Part shown: positions 6,860 to 14,825 of the stretch, piece by piece
Numbering within the stretch: position 1 is the first letter of the stretch
Layout of the letters: every line of letters begins with the position of its first letter
Origin: an uncultured Rubrobacteraceae bacterium
GTDB taxonomy: Bacteria; Actinomycetota; Rubrobacteria; Rubrobacterales; Rubrobacteraceae
Direction of reading: 5' to 3'
Length of the DNA stretch: 64,000 nucleotides
Assembly (NCBI GenBank): GCA_902806085.1
Contig: CADCVH010000102.1
Coordinates: 1-64,000, forward strand
Program-made: the position numbers and the translations under genes
The notes under the pieces: model-generated
What the model was told of the DNA's origin: nothing
Seen by the model: only the letters and a program-made list of their open reading frames with translations
Databases searched by the model: none

Positions 6860-8392
6860 ATGGTTGTGATGGCCGACGTGAAAAAGCTGAAGGTCCCCGG
6901 ACCCGTACTTCGTCTAGGCGAGGCGTTTGGGGAGGCGGGGCACGAGCTGTACCTGGTGGGCGGGTACGTGCGCGACGGGCTGCTCGGCGGGGCGGGATTG
7001 GACGCGGACGCGACGACGGGGGCGCGGCCGAAGGAGATCAAGCGCGTGCTCGGGCCGCTCGCGGACCACCTCTGGGACGTCGGGGAGCGCTTCGGGACCA
7101 TAGGGGCCACGGTCGGCGGCTACGCGGTCGAGGTCACGACGTACAGGAGCGACCTCTACACCGAGGGGAGCCGGCACCCGGAGGTCCGCTTCGGGGACAG
7201 CCTCGTCGAGGACCTCGCCCGGCGGGACTTCACGATAAACGCCGTCGCGGCCGACGCCCTCACGGGCGAGATCTCCGACCCCTTCGGGGGCAGGAAGGAC
7301 CTGGAGAACGGCGTGATCCGGCCGGTAGGGGACCCGCTTGACCGGATGCGCGACGACCCTTTACGGATGCTCCGGGCCGTCCGCTTCGAGACGACCCTGT
7401 CCAAACCGGAGAGGCCCTTCGCCCTCACGACGGACCTCGAGAGGGCCATCCGGGAGAACGCCCACTGGCTGGAGAGCATAAGCGCCGAGCGCATCAGGGG
7501 CGAGTTCGAGAAGGTCCTGGTCTCGGGGAACGTCTCCGCTGGCCTGCGCGCCCTGGTGCGCCTGGGGCTTATGCCTTACATCGTGCCCGAGTTCATGGAG
7601 ACGGTGGACGTGGAGCAGGAGTCCGAGTTCCACCACAAGGACGTCTTCGAGCACACCCTGATCGTGGTCCACAACGTCGAGAACACGCCCGTCTTGCGCA
7701 AGGCGGCCTTTTTCCACGACATAGGCAAGCCCCGCACCCTCGTCTACGAGCACCGCTGCACCTACTGCGGCGCGAAGAGCACCGAGAAGACCGCCGAAGA
7801 GGGGGAGTGCGGACGCTGCGGCGGGCGCACGATCCCGAAAAAGGTCCACTTCTACGGCCACGAGAACGCCGGCGCCGCCATAGCGCGCCGGGCCATGAAG
7901 CGCCTGGCCTACCCGAAGGACGACATCGACGCCGTCTCGCACCTCGTCTCCCACCACATGCGGCCGATGGGCTACGCGGTCGGGCGCGACCCGTGGAGCG
8001 ACTCGGCGGTCAGGCGCTTCGTCAGGGACACCTACCTGTCCCGCGGCGAGCACGTGCTTGCCGACGTGGACATGCTGCTAAGGCTCGCACGGGCAGACAT
8101 CACGGGGAGCGCCCCAAGGCGCAGGCGCGTCGCCGAGGCCTCCTGGCGGAGCCTCAAGGACCGGGTGGACGGGGTGCGGGCCGAGGACACCATCGAGAGG
8201 CTGGAGAGCCCGCTCGACGGCAACGACCTCATGAGCCTCTTCGGGCGCGGCCCGGGGCGTTGGATCAAGCCGGTCAAAGACCACCTCCAGGGCGAGGTCA
8301 TAGAAGGCCGCCTCGGCAAGGACGACACGCGGACGGCCCGGCAACTGGCCGAAGCCTTCGCCCGCGAACACGACGTTTTCGGAGGGGAGTAG
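6860..8392 (+). CDS. cca: CCA-adding tRNA nucleotidyltransferase with HD domain and zinc-ribbon insertion
   Basis: The enzyme adds or repairs the tRNA 3' CCA end. The class II head has LYLVGGYVRDGLLG, the DxD equivalent DADATTGARP, GERFGTIGA, and RRDFTINAVA with DPFGG. Motif D/E follows as DPLRMLRAVRF. The C-terminal half is an HD domain with AAFFHDIGK (H286/D287) and HHMRPMGY. Between HD and the next histidine motif (FYGHENAG) lies a CxxC-13-CxxC cluster (C300, C303, C317, C320), a likely zinc ribbon. This insertion is unusual. A TAGAAT hexamer lies at 6851-6856, so the mRNA leader is very short; GTG 6866 and ATG 6869 are alternative starts. Length is 510 residues. Confidence 0.93.
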   Translation: MVVMADVKKLKVPGPVLRLGEAFGEAGHELYLVGGYVRDGLLGGAGLDADATTGARPKEIKRVLGPLADHLWDVGERFGTIGATVGGYAVEVTTYRSDLYTEGSRHPEVRFGDSLVEDLARRDFTINAVAADALTGEISDPFGGRKDLENGVIRPVGDPLDRMRDDPLRMLRAVRFETTLSKPERPFALTTDLERAIRENAHWLESISAERIRGEFEKVLVSGNVSAGLRALVRLGLMPYIVPEFMETVDVEQESEFHHKDVFEHTLIVVHNVENTPVLRKAAFFHDIGKPRTLVYEHRCTYCGAKSTEKTAEEGECGRCGGRTIPKKVHFYGHENAGAAIARRAMKRLAYPKDDIDAVSHLVSHHMRPMGYAVGRDPWSDSAVRRFVRDTYLSRGEHVLADVDMLLRLARADITGSAPRRRRVAEASWRSLKDRVDGVRAEDTIERLESPLDGNDLMSLFGRGPGRWIKPVKDHLQGEVIEGRLGKDDTRTARQLAEAFAREHDVFGGE

Positions 8393-8396
8393 GAAC

Positions 8397-9269
8397 TTGG
8401 AAGCTTTCGATCCGCTCGCGCAGACCGGCTGGCTGCAGGACCACCTGCAAGACCCCGACCTGCGCGTCGTGGACATCCGGGGCTACGTGAAGAAGACCGA
8501 CCCGGGTGGGGGGCGCCAGATGGCCGAGTACCTGCCGGCCCGCGAGGAGTACGAAGAGTCCCACGTTCCCGGCGCCGTCTTCGTGGACTGGACCCGCGAC
8601 ATAACCGACCCCGGCGACCCCGTACCCGCCCAGATCGCCCCGCCTGACCGCTTCGCGGACCTCATGGCCTCCCTCGGCATCGGCGACGACACCCACGTCG
8701 TCGTCTACGACCACGCGGGCGGCCAGTTCGCCACGCGCCTGTGGTGGGCGCTCGCGTACTACGGCCACGACCGCGCCTCCGTCCTCGACGGCGGCTGGAA
8801 CAAGTGGACCGCCGAAGGCCGCCCCGCCACCGCCGAGGTCCCGGACCCGTCGCCCGCCCGCTTCACCCCGAGGCCCACGGCCGGCTGGCGCAAGGAGGCC
8901 GCGGAGGTGCTCGCCGCGGGCGAGGGCGACGCCCTCGTGCTCGACGCCCGCGACGAGGGGCAGTTCACGGGAACGGTGACCAGGGGGGAGGGGCGGCCGG
9001 GGCACGTTCCCGGCGCGAAGCACCTGCACGCCGACGGCCTCTTCGGGCCCGACGGCACCTTCCTCCCGGACGAGGAGTTGGAGGAGAAGCTGCGGGCGGC
9101 CGGCGTGCCCGAAGACAGGGACGCGCCCGTGGTCGCCTACTGCAACGGCGGGGTCGCGGCGACCGTGCCGCTCTTCGCGCTGCACAGGTTGGGCTACCAG
9201 AACCTCTCCAACTACGACGGCTCGTGGAACGAGTGGGGTGCTAGGGAGGACCTTCCCGCCGAGCGTTAG
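8397..9269 (+). CDS. thiosulfate / 3-mercaptopyruvate sulfurtransferase, two rhodanese domains
   Basis: This 290-residue tandem rhodanese protein transfers sulfane sulfur to thiophilic acceptors. The inactive N-terminal domain includes DLRVVDIRGY, HVPGAVFVDW and VVVYDHAGGQFATRLWW. The catalytic C-terminal domain has VLDARDEGQF, GHVPGAKHL and the active-site loop AYCNGGVAAT with the cysteine. The CNGG loop does not exactly match the CRKGVT (thiosulfate) or CGSGVT (mercaptopyruvate) types, so the donor is uncertain. TTG 8397 follows the CCA gene by four bases; the GGAGGGGAG within its end serves as ribosome binding site. Confidence 0.9.
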   Translation: MEAFDPLAQTGWLQDHLQDPDLRVVDIRGYVKKTDPGGGRQMAEYLPAREEYEESHVPGAVFVDWTRDITDPGDPVPAQIAPPDRFADLMASLGIGDDTHVVVYDHAGGQFATRLWWALAYYGHDRASVLDGGWNKWTAEGRPATAEVPDPSPARFTPRPTAGWRKEAAEVLAAGEGDALVLDARDEGQFTGTVTRGEGRPGHVPGAKHLHADGLFGPDGTFLPDEELEEKLRAAGVPEDRDAPVVAYCNGGVAATVPLFALHRLGYQNLSNYDGSWNEWGAREDLPAER

Positions 9270-9317
9270 GCCCCCGTCGGGAAGGAATGCAAGCCCGGTG
9301 TTACAATCTCGTGCGGT

Positions 9318-9965
9318 ATGGAGAGAAGCCGGGCAAAAAAGATCGTCCTGTGGGTGCTCAGCCCGATCATGCTCCTGGCCGGCATGGCCCTTATAGCCTC
9401 CTTCTTGCTGGCAGGCCGCCTCGACAGCACGGCGACCAACAGCGAGGACCCCGGCGGCTTCAACGTCCCCAGGCTCGAAACCACGCAGGGCAACAACGAG
9501 GAGACGACCCAGGCCGGCCCCGAAGACAAGACCCTCAAGCTGACCGTGCCCGCGATGTCCCGCATAGAGGACGACGAGATCCCGAGCACCACGGGCGGCG
9601 ACGAGGCGAAGCTCAAGGAGTACGCCGCCATCCACCTCGAAGGCACGGGCTTCCCCTGGCAGGACGAGGCGAACGTCTACATCGCCGGCCACCGCCTGGG
9701 CTTCCCCAACACCGAGAGCTGGCTCACCTTCTGGGACATGGACAGGGTCGAGACGGGCGACGAGATCTTCGTCACCGACGCCGAAGGCACCGAGTACACC
9801 TACAAGGTCTTCAAAGAGTTCACCGTCGGCCCCTCCGACACCTCCGTAACGAAGACCAAGCCGGGCGAGAACATACTCACCCTCCAGACCTGCACCCTAC
9901 CGGACTACTCCCAGCGCCTGGTTATCCAGGCAGAGCTCACGGACACGTCCGAGAAGGCGGCGTAG
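9318..9965 (+). CDS. sortase, class E-like
   Basis: This 215-residue membrane-anchored transpeptidase has one N-terminal transmembrane helix (about residues 8-32), a polar linker, and a sortase domain. The catalytic histidine is in VYIAGHRLGF, the cysteine in LTLQTCTLPDYSQR, and the arginine follows in the same motif (SQRLVIQ). The motif and the N-terminal anchor fit actinobacterial class E enzymes that attach LPxTG/LAxTG-type proteins to the wall. No pilin or sorting-signal substrate is encoded next to it. A TACAAT hexamer ends 10 bases before the ATG. Confidence 0.9.
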   Translation: MERSRAKKIVLWVLSPIMLLAGMALIASFLLAGRLDSTATNSEDPGGFNVPRLETTQGNNEETTQAGPEDKTLKLTVPAMSRIEDDEIPSTTGGDEAKLKEYAAIHLEGTGFPWQDEANVYIAGHRLGFPNTESWLTFWDMDRVETGDEIFVTDAEGTEYTYKVFKEFTVGPSDTSVTKTKPGENILTLQTCTLPDYSQRLVIQAELTDTSEKAA

Positions 9966-9984
9966 CTGCCCGGGCCGGTGGCCC

Positions 9985-10695
9985 TCAGCCCTTTCCGAAC
10001 TCTTGCGCCTTGAAGCGCTGGCCCGTGACCCCTCTCGACTCGTCGGAGGCCAGGTAGAGGAAGACGGCGGTGTTCTCCTCGGGGGTTATGCGGGTCTGGG
10101 GGTCTTCTTCGGGGTAGGCGGCGGCGCGCATGCCGGTGCGCATACCGCCGGGGTCGACGGCGTTCGAGCGGATGCCGCGTCCTTCCAGCTCGGCGGCCAG
10201 GATCTGGCTGAGGCCCTCCATCCCGAACTTGCTGACGGAGTAGGCGCCCCACCCGGCCCGTCCCTCGACGCTGACGCCGCTCACGACGTTTACGATAGAG
10301 CCGCCCTCTCGCATGTGAGGAATCGCCGCCCTCGAGACGAGGTAGGGGCCGGTGAGGTTGGCGTCGATCACGCGCCGCCATTCGTCCTCCGGGTACTCTT
10401 CGATGGCGACCCGGGGGCCTAGCAGGCCGGCGTTGTTGACGAGAACGTCGAGCCCGCCGAACCTGCCGACCGCCTCGTCCACGAGCCTCCGCGCGTCCTC
10501 CCCCTTCGACACGTCCGCCGCGACGGCGAGCACGTCGACGCCGAGGCCTTCGACCTCCCCGGCGACGGGCCGGATGCCCTCCTCGCTGCGGGAGTTCACC
10601 ACGAGCGACGCCCCCTCCTTCGCGTAGGCGAGGGCGAGCGCCTTCCCGAGCCCCTGGCTAGCGCCGGTGATCAGCGCCACTTTGCCTTCTAGCAC
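9985..10695 (-). CDS. SDR family oxidoreductase
   Basis: A classical short-chain dehydrogenase of 236 residues. It has the cofactor loop ALITGASQGLGKALA, NNAGLLGP, the catalytic serine in IVNVVSGVSV, and YSVSK (Tyr and Lys). The C-terminal segment AVDPGGMRTGMRA is the usual post-substrate loop. The substrate is unknown; it resembles 3-oxoacyl-ACP reductase-like SDRs. The start is GTG with AGGAAG upstream. It is convergent with the sortase gene with only 19 bases between stops. Confidence 0.87.
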   Translation of the reverse strand: MLEGKVALITGASQGLGKALALAYAKEGASLVVNSRSEEGIRPVAGEVEGLGVDVLAVAADVSKGEDARRLVDEAVGRFGGLDVLVNNAGLLGPRVAIEEYPEDEWRRVIDANLTGPYLVSRAAIPHMREGGSIVNVVSGVSVEGRAGWGAYSVSKFGMEGLSQILAAELEGRGIRSNAVDPGGMRTGMRAAAYPEEDPQTRITPEENTAVFLYLASDESRGVTGQRFKAQEFGKG

Positions 10696-10710
10696 GTTTC
10701 TTCCTTTCGG

Positions 10711-10895
10711 CAGCCTGTCAGCCCTTCAGCACGCCGCCTGACGACGGCTTTCAGCCCGTCAGCTTAAACCCTTACAGCCCTGACTGTTGCCCGAGAACCT
10801 ATCCCCGTAAGACACGGCAACGTCTGTGTCACCAGAACCCGCAGTGCGCCCCGTGCGCAACGAACGCCCCGGATGACAAGCTGACGGGCTGAGAG
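10711..10895. repeat. CAGCCCGTCAGC-type intergenic inverted repeat
   Basis: Arms CTTTCAGCCCGTCAGCTT (10748-10765) and AAGCTGACGGGCTGAGAG (10878-10895) are inverted copies differing at one position. They enclose about 110 bases. Related half-units (CAGCCTGTCAGCCC at 10711, TTACAGCCCTGACTG near 10772) lie beside them. A similar inverted pair brackets the gap at 50041-50363. No coding capacity is visible between the arms. Confidence 0.6.
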
Positions 10896-10979
10896 CGGAG
10901 GTCGCCCGAAATGCAATCCTTCACCACGTAGCGTATAAAGGTATCGTGAAGCGGCCGTTTTTAGAAGGAGACCCGGTCC

Positions 10980-11732
10980 GTGCGCGGTGAGAACGCGCCG
11001 CCGTCCTGGGCGCGGCTTCCTGGGGCGCGTTGCCGGGCGGTGGAGCACCTGACGAAGCTCGAAGGGCTCAAGGAGTTCGAGCTCTTTGAGGGGATCGACG
11101 AGGGGTTCTTCCAGGCGCTCGCGATCTCGGCGGAGGTGCTGGAGCTCGGCGCGGGCACGGCGCTCTACAGGGAAGGCGAGCCTTCTGGGGCCGTGTACTT
11201 CGTGCGGGAGGGGCGGGCGAAGCTCTACCGTTCCGTCGGCGGGCCGAAGGCGCGGGACCAGATCCTGGGCGTCGTCGGCGACGGCTCGGTCCTGGGACTC
11301 GGCGCGGCCCTTGAGGGCCGCCCGCAGAGCCACGGCGCCACGGCGCTCACCGACTGCGTGCTCTACGCCGTCTTCCGCGACGACCTCTTCGACGTGATGG
11401 GCCGCTTTCCCGCCGGCGCCGTGCGCCTCAACCGGGTCCTCGCCGCCCGCGCGCGCGAGCTGGAGGACCTCGTCGGCGACCTCGTGTTCCGCAGCGCCCC
11501 CCAGAGGGTGGCCCGTATGCTCCTGAACCTCGCCACCGAGGAGGGCCGCGTCACCAAGCGGGGCGTCGTCTTCGAGCCCTCGCTCTCCCGTCAGGAGATG
11601 GCGGAGGCTACGGGCATCTCGCGCGAGGCCCTCTCCCGCGCCCTCTCCCGCCTCGCCCAGGAAGACATCCTGGACCTCGACGGCAAGACCATAACCATCC
11701 TCCAACCCGCCGAGCTTCGCTCCCGTACTTGA
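10980..11732 (+). CDS. Crp/Fnr family transcriptional regulator
   Basis: The protein has a cyclic-nucleotide-binding-like beta roll (about residues 30-140: LELGAGTALYREGEPSGAVYFVREGRAKLYR) and a C-terminal winged HTH (about 175-245). The recognition helix GISREALSRALSRL has the E-x-x-S-R pattern that FNR-type proteins use to read TTGAT half-sites. The N-terminal four-cysteine iron-sulfur cluster of true FNR is absent, and there is no clear cAMP-binding RxS motif. GTG 10980 has GAAGGAG nine bases upstream; TATAAA at 10934-10939 is a plausible -10. An FNR-like box lies just downstream, before fdxA. Confidence 0.9.
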   Translation: MRGENAPPSWARLPGARCRAVEHLTKLEGLKEFELFEGIDEGFFQALAISAEVLELGAGTALYREGEPSGAVYFVREGRAKLYRSVGGPKARDQILGVVGDGSVLGLGAALEGRPQSHGATALTDCVLYAVFRDDLFDVMGRFPAGAVRLNRVLAARARELEDLVGDLVFRSAPQRVARMLLNLATEEGRVTKRGVVFEPSLSRQEMAEATGISREALSRALSRLAQEDILDLDGKTITILQPAELRSRT

Positions 11733-11743
11733 AGGGAAGGCAT

Positions 11744-11824
11744 AAGGCTTTGAGGTTCTAGGTTTTTAGGGGCGCTTGGCGGGGCGGGGTTCCGTTTTCC
11801 GAGACCTCAAAGCCTTAGAACCTG
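11744..11824. repeat. AGGTTTTA-type intergenic repeat, perfect inverted arms
   Basis: AAGGCTTTGAGGT (11745-11757) and ACCTCAAAGCCTT (11804-11816) are perfect 13-base inverted arms, each flanked by TTCTAGG/TTAGAACC units. They follow the stop codon of the Crp/Fnr gene by about 12 bases. The pair could act as a transcription end or be a REP-like element; it belongs to the same family as 2022-2170 and 47195-47511. Confidence 0.65.
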
Positions 11825-11861
11825 AGAATCGTTCCCAAAAAGGGGCGGTTTTGCTGGTGAT

Positions 11862-11875
11862 TTGATCCAGATCAC
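11862..11875. promoter_or_regulatory. FNR-like operator TTGAT-N4-ATCAC
   Basis: TTGATCCAGATCAC matches the FNR/ANR palindrome TTGATnnnnATCAA at nine of ten defined positions. It lies between the Crp/Fnr-family gene, whose recognition helix has the FNR-type E-x-x-S-R, and fdxA. It is centred about 90 bases before the likely fdxA transcription start (TATAAA at 11950-11955). Binding is inferred. Confidence 0.55.
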
Positions 11876-11992
11876 GCAGCGCGATGATCCCGGTCATGGG
11901 CAGCGATGATGGGCGTCAACGGCGGGTGGTTTGGTCGTCGTGCGGCTGCTATAAAGCCGCCACGACGAGAGAAATACGAGAGGAGGAGCGAG

Positions 11993-12226
<234 letters not shown>

Positions 12227-12250
12227 CGGCAAGGCACACGCTTTGACAGG

Positions 12251-12282
12251 GGAGGGGCCTTCGGGCCCCTCCTTCTGTTTCT
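12251..12282 (+). terminator. rho-independent terminator after fdxA
   Basis: A 9-bp perfect stem, GGAGGGGCC (12251-12259) with GGCCCCTCC (12264-12272), closes a TTCG tetraloop and is followed by TTCTGTTTCT. It starts 25 bases after the fdxA stop codon. Confidence 0.85.
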
Positions 12283-12298
12283 CCCGGCGGCGGTTCTC

Positions 12299-13012
12299 TT
12301 GAAGGTGTTGTTGGCCCTCTACCTCTCGTTGCTCGTCGCGCTCCTGGCCGGCTGCGTGGCACGGTCAGGGGAAGAGGATCGCTCCTCTCCTTCCAAGGGG
12401 GAAGAGACCCCTGGCACGGAGAGGGACCCCGCCGCGGCCCGCGTGGTGTGTAGTGGCGATGGGGTTCGCGTGCTGACGCCGAAGGTGGCCGCGCGCCGAT
12501 GGGGTACACCTCGCAATCGACAACCGTCTTGGAGGGAGCGCGGACCTCTCGGTGGGCCATCCCGGCGGGGGCGTGGGCTGGAGCGTGCCGCCCGGAGAGA
12601 GCGAGCGCGTCGCCAACGTACCGCCCGGCAAGGTGCAGATCGACTGCTTCGGCCGCTCCTGGGGAGGGCTAGGCTCTTCGGGATGGAGGTCGGGACCATA
12701 CAGGTCCTCGCGGGCGATTCCGGCTACAAGTCAACGAAGCTCGACTGCCCGGGGGGCAGGTCTAAGAAGATCGAACCCTTCACGAAAGAGGAGACAGAGG
12801 AGCAGAAGGGCGCACCCGTGGAGACCTTCCGGCGCGGCAACGCGGGTGCGCTCCGGGAAGGCGACGTGGTGGAAACCGCCGGTAACACCCAAAGCCGGGA
12901 CGAACGAACCGTGCGCGTGGTGCGCGACGGCAAAGTGGTCGTCACGGCGCACTACCTCAAGTTTTCGCGGGGGTGGATGGAGGCCACCGACGAGAGCTGC
13001 GCCGGTCTCTGA
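12299..13012 (+). pseudogene. putative lipoprotein with two compensating frameshifts
   Basis: The first frame begins MKVLLALYLSLLVALLAGC, a lipoprotein signal peptide with an LAGC lipobox, and reads sensibly to VRVLTPKVAA (about 12490). From about 12492 to 12668 the sensible reading is in another frame (ADGVHLAIDNRLGG ... NVPPGKVQIDCFGRSW), while the first frame becomes arginine-rich. From about 12670 the original frame makes sense again (MEVGTIQVLAGDSGYK to the stop). The simplest explanation is one base lost and later regained, either by mutation or sequencing error. No known domain was recognised. The 3' end overlaps the convergent SRPBCC gene by 61 bases. Confidence 0.6.
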
Positions 13013-13515
13013 TCCCCCACGGGGCGCGAACCCACCAGGACCCGCGCGTCGTCGCCCGCCACCAACCGGCCGAGCCGGCCTAGCGACCGCTTGAGGTGGT
13101 CTCGGGCCGCGCGCTTTGCCACCGCGCCTCGCGCGAGACCAGCAAGAAACGGGTCCGCCGGGGCGAGCGCGGTAACGAACGAGGCGACCGCGCCGTCCCC
13201 GACGCGCCCTATGGAGCACTCGCCCCAACCCACGACCGGTCCGTCGTACGTCCAGCGCAACCGACACGGGGTCTCCGCCTCTTCCAACACGCTGAGAACC
13301 CTCTTCTTGAAGCCGAGGAACGAGATCTCCCACTCGGAGACCATCCCGACCCCTCCCTCCCCCGACAGCACCTCGACCCGCTGCACGCCTGGCGCCCACG
13401 CCGGGAAACCTCGCACGTCGAGCACCGCCCCGTAGAAGTCCTCCGGCGCGACCGGCGCGAAGACGGCCGCCGCCAACTCGGTCTCCCTCGCCTTGTTCTG
13501 TGTTGCTACTTCCAT
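12952..13515 (-). CDS. SRPBCC (polyketide cyclase/START-like) family protein
   Basis: This 187-residue protein reads as a helix-grip START-like domain: FAPVAPEDFYGAVLDVRGFPAWAPGVQRVEVL, then WEISFLGFKKRVLSVLEE, LRWTYDG and FVTALAPADPFLAGLARG. Such proteins bind hydrophobic ligands in a deep pocket; the ligand is unknown. The ATG at 13515 has TATAAT ending eight bases upstream, so the transcript is probably leaderless. It is divergent from a Nudix gene across a 40-base gap, and its C-terminal end overlaps the convergent lipoprotein gene. Confidence 0.82.
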   Translation of the reverse strand: MEVATQNKARETELAAAVFAPVAPEDFYGAVLDVRGFPAWAPGVQRVEVLSGEGGVGMVSEWEISFLGFKKRVLSVLEEAETPCRLRWTYDGPVVGWGECSIGRVGDGAVASFVTALAPADPFLAGLARGAVAKRAARDHLKRSLGRLGRLVAGDDARVLVGSRPVGDQRPAQLSSVASIHPRENLR

Positions 13516-13555
13516 GTAGCAAGATTATACAGGCTGCGGGGATATACTCCGGCGC
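13516..13555. promoter_or_regulatory. 40-base divergent promoter with two -10 boxes
   Basis: ATTATA at 13524-13529 is a perfect minus-strand TATAAT, eight bases from the SRPBCC start codon. TATACT at 13543-13548 is a plus-strand -10, seven bases from the Nudix start codon. The two -10 elements are back to back, 13 bases apart, so the two promoters must overlap and probably exclude each other. Confidence 0.7.
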
Positions 13556-14116
13556 ATGGAGGATGGGAGCTGGCTGACGCTTGGGCGGGAGTACGTTTAC
13601 CGGAGCCCGTGGTGCGCGTTTCGGGTGGACGGGGTGGAGCTGCCGGGGGGGCGGGAGATCGAGTACGGGGTCCTGGAGAGCGGGGGGTTCGCGGCCGTGG
13701 TCGCCGTGACGGGGGAGAACGAGGTGGTGCTGGTGCGGCAGTGGCGGCAGCCGCTTGGCGCGTTCACGTTGGAGTTGCCGAGCGGCGGGGTCGAGGAAGG
13801 GGAGGAGCCGGCGGGGGCGGCGCGGCGGGAGCTTCTGGAGGAGGCCGGCTACCGGGCCGAGGGGCTAGAGCGGCTGACGAGCGTGCACACGAGCACCGGG
13901 CGCAGCACGGAGGTCGGGCACGTTTTCGGGTGCCGGGCGGTGAGGGACGGGCGGGGGCCTGCGCCCGAGCCTACTGAGTTTATCCGGGTGGTGGAGGTTC
14001 CGTTCGGGGAGGCTCTGGGGATGGTGCGGGACGGGCGCATCTCGGACGCGGCGACGGTCCTCGGGTTGCTGTGGGAGGCGGGGCGTGGCGCGGGGGGCGC
14101 TCCTTCGGTAGACTAG
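13556..14116 (+). CDS. Nudix hydrolase, ADP-ribose pyrophosphatase type
   Basis: The 186-residue protein has an intact Nudix box, GGVEEGEEPAGAARRELLEEAGY, and the ADP-ribose pyrophosphatase features VVLVRQWRQPLGAFTLELPSGG upstream and TSVHTSTGRSTE downstream. The family hydrolyses ADP-ribose and related nucleoside diphosphates to AMP and a phosphate ester. ATG 13556 lies seven bases after a TATACT hexamer with no Shine-Dalgarno, so it is probably translated from a leaderless mRNA. Confidence 0.9.
   Translation: MEDGSWLTLGREYVYRSPWCAFRVDGVELPGGREIEYGVLESGGFAAVVAVTGENEVVLVRQWRQPLGAFTLELPSGGVEEGEEPAGAARRELLEEAGYRAEGLERLTSVHTSTGRSTEVGHVFGCRAVRDGRGPAPEPTEFIRVVEVPFGEALGMVRDGRISDAATVLGLLWEAGRGAGGAPSVD
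14109..14114 (+). promoter_or_regulatory. candidate -10 of the thiamine operon
   Basis: TAGACT overlaps the end of the Nudix gene and would start transcription about seven bases later, just before the TPP aptamer. No good -35 was seen. Confidence 0.4.
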
Positions 14117-14125
14117 GGGGGCAAA

Positions 14126-14220
14126 CAACCGGGGAGCCGCGAGGCTGAGAGGGCAGAGAGACCGAGAGGTCCGGTGCCGACCCGCTGAACCTGATCCGGG
14201 TAATGCCGGCGCAGGGAGAT
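14126..14220 (+). promoter_or_regulatory. TPP riboswitch (THI element)
   Basis: The region carries the conserved TPP aptamer cores: GGGGAGCC...GAGGCTGAGAG on the 5' side, then CCCGCTGAACCTGATCCGGG and TAATGCCGGCGCAGGGAGA on the 3' side. These form the pyrimidine-sensing and pyrophosphate-sensing helices. It lies directly upstream of thiT and the thiamine salvage operon, so TPP should repress the operon. Confidence 0.95.
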
Positions 14221-14235
14221 AAGAGAGTCTCGTCG

Positions 14236-14267
14236 GCGCATCCCCGCTTATCGTTAGGAGGGTGCGC
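14236..14267 (+). promoter_or_regulatory. ribosome-site-sequestering hairpin of the TPP riboswitch
   Basis: GCGCATCC (14236-14243) can pair with GGGTGCGC (14260-14267). The second arm contains the last three bases of the thiT Shine-Dalgarno AGGAGGG (14256-14262), just before the TTG at 14270. No T tract follows, so control of translation start rather than termination is inferred. Confidence 0.55.
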
Positions 14268-14269
14268 TT

Positions 14270-14824
14270 TTGAACGATTTCAGGGACACGAGGGTCTTGA
14301 CCGAGGCGGCGCTCGCCATCGCGCTCGCGTTCGTTCTGGGCTTCATCGGGATCGACCTGCCCTTCGGCGGCTCTATCTCTCTTGAGATGATCCCCCTGAT
14401 ACTGCTCGCCCTGCGCCAGGGGCCCGTGGTCGGCGTGATCGCGGGTGCCGCCTACGGCCTCTTGAACCTCGCCGTGGAGCCGGTCGTGGTGCACCCGGTT
14501 CAGGTCCTCTTCGACTACCCGCTGGCCTTCGGCGCCCTGGGGCTCGCCGGCTTCTTCCGGCCCACCGTGCGGGGCGCGGTTATCGGGGCCACGGTCGCCG
14601 TGCTGGCCCGCTTCGTCTGTCACTTCGTCTCGGGCGTAGTCTTTTTCGCCTCCTACGCGCCCGAGGGCTGGAACCCCTACGTCTACTCCGGCGCGTACAA
14701 CGCCGCCTACCTGGTCCCGAGCCTCGCAATAGCCCTCGTGGTCGTGGTGGTGCTGCTCCGGGCGCTGGAGGGGGCGCAGCCGTCGCCGCGCCAGGTCCGG
14801 TACCGGCGTTCCACCGCGTCGTAG
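14270..14824 (+). CDS. thiT: ECF transporter S component ThiT (thiamine uptake)
   Basis: This 184-residue integral membrane protein has about six hydrophobic segments: ALAIALAFVLGFIGIDLPF, MIPLILLALRQGPVVGVIAGAAYG, LAFGALGLAGFF and others. It also carries ThiT-like features such as GGSISLEMIPL and a GPVVGVIAGAAYGLLNL loop. ThiT binds thiamine and works with a shared EcfA/EcfA'/EcfT module, which is not in this window. It is the first gene after the TPP riboswitch. The TTG start follows AGGAGGG. Confidence 0.92.
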   Translation: MNDFRDTRVLTEAALAIALAFVLGFIGIDLPFGGSISLEMIPLILLALRQGPVVGVIAGAAYGLLNLAVEPVVVHPVQVLFDYPLAFGALGLAGFFRPTVRGAVIGATVAVLARFVCHFVSGVVFFASYAPEGWNPYVYSGAYNAAYLVPSLAIALVVVVVLLRALEGAQPSPRQVRYRRSTAS

Positions 14825-14825
14825 C

